A stretch of 6,468 nucleotides of DNA from an uncultured Clostridia bacterium (GTDB taxonomy: Bacteria; Bacillota; Clostridia; Oscillospirales; Ruminococcaceae): NCBI GenBank assembly GCA_947427325.1, contig CANEHP010000126.1:1-6468 (forward strand). The letters are read 5' to 3'. The translations under genes were made by a program, and so were the position numbers. The notes under the pieces were generated by a model that made no database searches, was not told the DNA's origin, and worked only from the letters and a program-made list of their open reading frames with translations. Shown in pieces: positions 5,164 to 6,468 of the stretch. Positions within the stretch are counted from its first letter, which is position 1, and the number at the start of each line of letters is the position of its first letter.

Positions 5164-6252
5164 TCAGCCCTCATAGCTTAGCAGCTTGCTTGTATCCCAC
5201 TGTCTTGAAGGGTATGCGGGGGCTATTTTTCTGTCCACAGCCTGCTGCCAGCCCTTCCAGGTCCATATTCTCCGAACCTTTTCCACATCGACGCCGGGAT
5301 CTTCGCCTTCCCTTACCTTTCTTGCGAAAACAGCACAGCGCACATTTTCATAGTCCATGCCAAAGGGGAAGTAGCAGGTCGACATACAGAGTATATCATC
5401 GCCGTAGGCAATATCCACATCGGTAGCTAAAAAGCTTCTGTCCATAATATCTATAATATAGTTGTTAAAATCGTCCTTTGATTCAAAGGGTCTGCCGTAG
5501 CGCAGATAGTTGTAAACCTCTCCGTACTGCTCATCGGTATTGAATAAGCAGGCGGCAAATACCTTATATTTTCCGTTTTCCTTAAGAGTGTCAAAGTTTA
5601 TGGTAGGATATTTTGTGTAAAAGCTTGTATAGTAAGTGTTACGGTCGGGGTTTTCACGCTCATAGTAGTATCTGTTCAGCTTGGAGAACATAAGCTGAGA
5701 AGAGAGACAGTGACCGTAGAGAACCAAGAAATTAGGCGATGAGCCGTCTTCTCCGAATTCACACCTGAAGTCCGCAAACAGAGTTCCCGATTTAATTGTC
5801 TGACCGTCAAAGGATTTGTAGAGATATTCGTCGTTATCGTCGCCCTGAACGACTGGATTATCTATAATTTTTTCCTCGTCCCCCAAATTGAACCAGCCTA
5901 TAAAATCGTTGTTTTCAGCATAAAGACCCAAAAAATCCTCACGGATATAGGGCTTTTCCTCTTGAACCTTATTTATGAAATCCGGATTAAGGTTTCCGCT
6001 GCCGTTGTTTTTTATTTTATCAAGTCTGTCGGAAATAACATATTGTTGAACAAGCTCTCCCCGAATATCCGATAATAATTCTCCCCCTGTGATAACAAGA
6101 GCAACTACCGCTCCCAAAAATATTATTTTTCTGATTATTTCCGCAGCAGCGTCGCCCTTTGCGGGAAAAATCGCCGTAAGCGCACGGATAAAGGCATTTT
6201 TTCTTTTTCCCTTGCTTCTCGCCATTGGCGGACGAACAGTATAATCTAACAT
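5164..6252 (-). CDS. srtB: Class B sortase 3 (membrane-anchored cysteine transpeptidase)
   Basis: A 362-residue sortase, first of the three in transcription order. Residues 1-41 are a basic cytoplasmic segment with the F-P-A-K-G-D motif at 29-34; 42-60 is the membrane helix; about 103-314 is the sortase domain. The catalytic set is His181 (VLYGHC), Cys293 and Arg305, twelve residues after the Cys. The motif before the Cys is C-M-S-T-C rather than T-L-S-T-C, which places an extra Cys (289) four residues before the nucleophile. It shares YAEN, the post-His insertion and STCYFP with sortase 2. The tail ends in S-R-Q-W-D-T-S (349-355) and six further residues. An ATG at 6270 is in frame, but the ATG at 6250-6252 has an AAGGAAGG 7 bases upstream, so I prefer it. 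The gap to the cinA stop is 27 bases, so read-through from cinA is plausible. The substrate is not encoded here. Confidence 0.92.
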   Translation of the reverse strand: MLDYTVRPPMARSKGKRKNAFIRALTAIFPAKGDAAAEIIRKIIFLGAVVALVITGGELLSDIRGELVQQYVISDRLDKIKNNGSGNLNPDFINKVQEEKPYIREDFLGLYAENNDFIGWFNLGDEEKIIDNPVVQGDDNDEYLYKSFDGQTIKSGTLFADFRCEFGEDGSSPNFLVLYGHCLSSQLMFSKLNRYYYERENPDRNTYYTSFYTKYPTINFDTLKENGKYKVFAACLFNTDEQYGEVYNYLRYGRPFESKDDFNNYIIDIMDRSFLATDVDIAYGDDILCMSTCYFPFGMDYENVRCAVFARKVREGEDPGVDVEKVRRIWTWKGWQQAVDRKIAPAYPSRQWDTSKLLSYEG

Positions 6253-6259
6253 TATAAAA

Positions 6260-6267
6260 CCTTCCTT
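6260..6267 (-). promoter_or_regulatory. Ribosome binding site for sortase 3 (decides its start)
   Basis: Reads AAGGAAGG on the minus strand, 7 bases upstream of the ATG at 6250-6252. It lies just downstream of the alternative ATG at 6268-6270, which has no such site, so the shorter start is favoured. Confidence 0.65.
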
Positions 6268-6279
6268 CATTAACCGTAA

Positions 6280-6468
6280 TTATTTTATATTGGTATTTAT
6301 TATTTCTTCTTCCAAAAGCTCCAAGGCTTTTAAAACCGCCTGCTGCCTGATAAACTCTCTTTCGGTCAAGTCTTTTGGGCAGTTATGGGTTTTAAAAAGG
6401 AAGCGTTGAGCCTTTGCTCCCGCCTGCCTGCTGCAAACGCCTATCCAAACTGTGCCTACGGGTTTTTC
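6280..6468 (-). CDS. cinA: CinA C-terminal domain, 3' end only (nicotinamide-nucleotide amidohydrolase type)
   Basis: The last 62 residues of a gene that enters from beyond the window's right edge. KPVGTVWIGV at residues 2-11 of the visible part matches the K-P-V-G-T-V-W segment that follows the T-G-x-A-G-P motif in CinA/PncC proteins. The following TEREFIRQQAVLKALELLEE (35-54) fits the family's closing R-x-x-I-R helix. Family role: this domain deamidates nicotinamide mononucleotide to nicotinate mononucleotide in cytoplasmic NAD recycling; full-length CinA also has an N-terminal MoaB-like domain, not visible here. The stop codon is at 6280-6282, 27 bases before sortase 3. Whether the gene is full-length cinA or a single-domain pncC cannot be told from this fragment. 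Confidence 0.8.
   Translation of the reverse strand, partial: EKPVGTVWIGVCSRQAGAKAQRFLFKTHNCPKDLTEREFIRQQAVLKALELLEEEIINTNIK

Overview
The window reads like chromosome from a moderately AT-rich, low-GC Gram-positive bacterium, most likely a gut clostridial lineage of the Oscillospiraceae/Ruminococcaceae type. The evidence is the purine-rich AAGGAG-type ribosome binding sites, a CinA tail, a SpoIID/LytB-domain protein and several membrane-anchored class B sortases whose N-terminal style (F-P-x-K-x-D then I-R-K-I-I) I associate with these Clostridia. The lineage is an inference from gene style, not a database result. All seven genes lie on the minus strand, so transcription runs from high to low coordinates.

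In transcription order the layout is: the 3' end of cinA (6280-6468, cut by the window edge); class B sortase 3 (5164-6252); a 300-bp gene-free spacer with hairpins and a palindromic operator-like site; sortase 2 (3787-4863); a 157-bp spacer; sortase 1 (2562-3629); a 262-bp spacer filled by a MITE-like element with 12-bp terminal inverted repeats and 7-bp sub-repeats (2335-2547); a membrane-anchored, Thr-rich SpoIID/LytB-domain protein (1043-2299); a hairpin that may terminate it (993-1028); a DUF2461-like protein (262-930); and the N-terminal 77 residues of a class I SAM methyltransferase (1-233).

The core is a cell-envelope block. Three paralogous sortases, each with a complete His/Cys/Arg active site, are followed by a probable surface peptidoglycan-cleaving SpoIID-type enzyme. 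The sortases share a cytoplasmic juxtamembrane motif and, more unusually, a C-terminal tail ending in R-x-W-D-x-S that lies beyond the catalytic domain. No sortase substrate or recognisable sorting signal is encoded here, so substrates must lie elsewhere. The spacers between the sortase genes suggest that each may have its own regulation rather than forming one tight operon. The flanking genes (cinA, DUF2461, methyltransferase) look like ordinary housekeeping genes.

For three genes the longest open frame is not the best start. Internal ATGs at 930, 3629 and 6252 have better ribosome binding sites and are used here.
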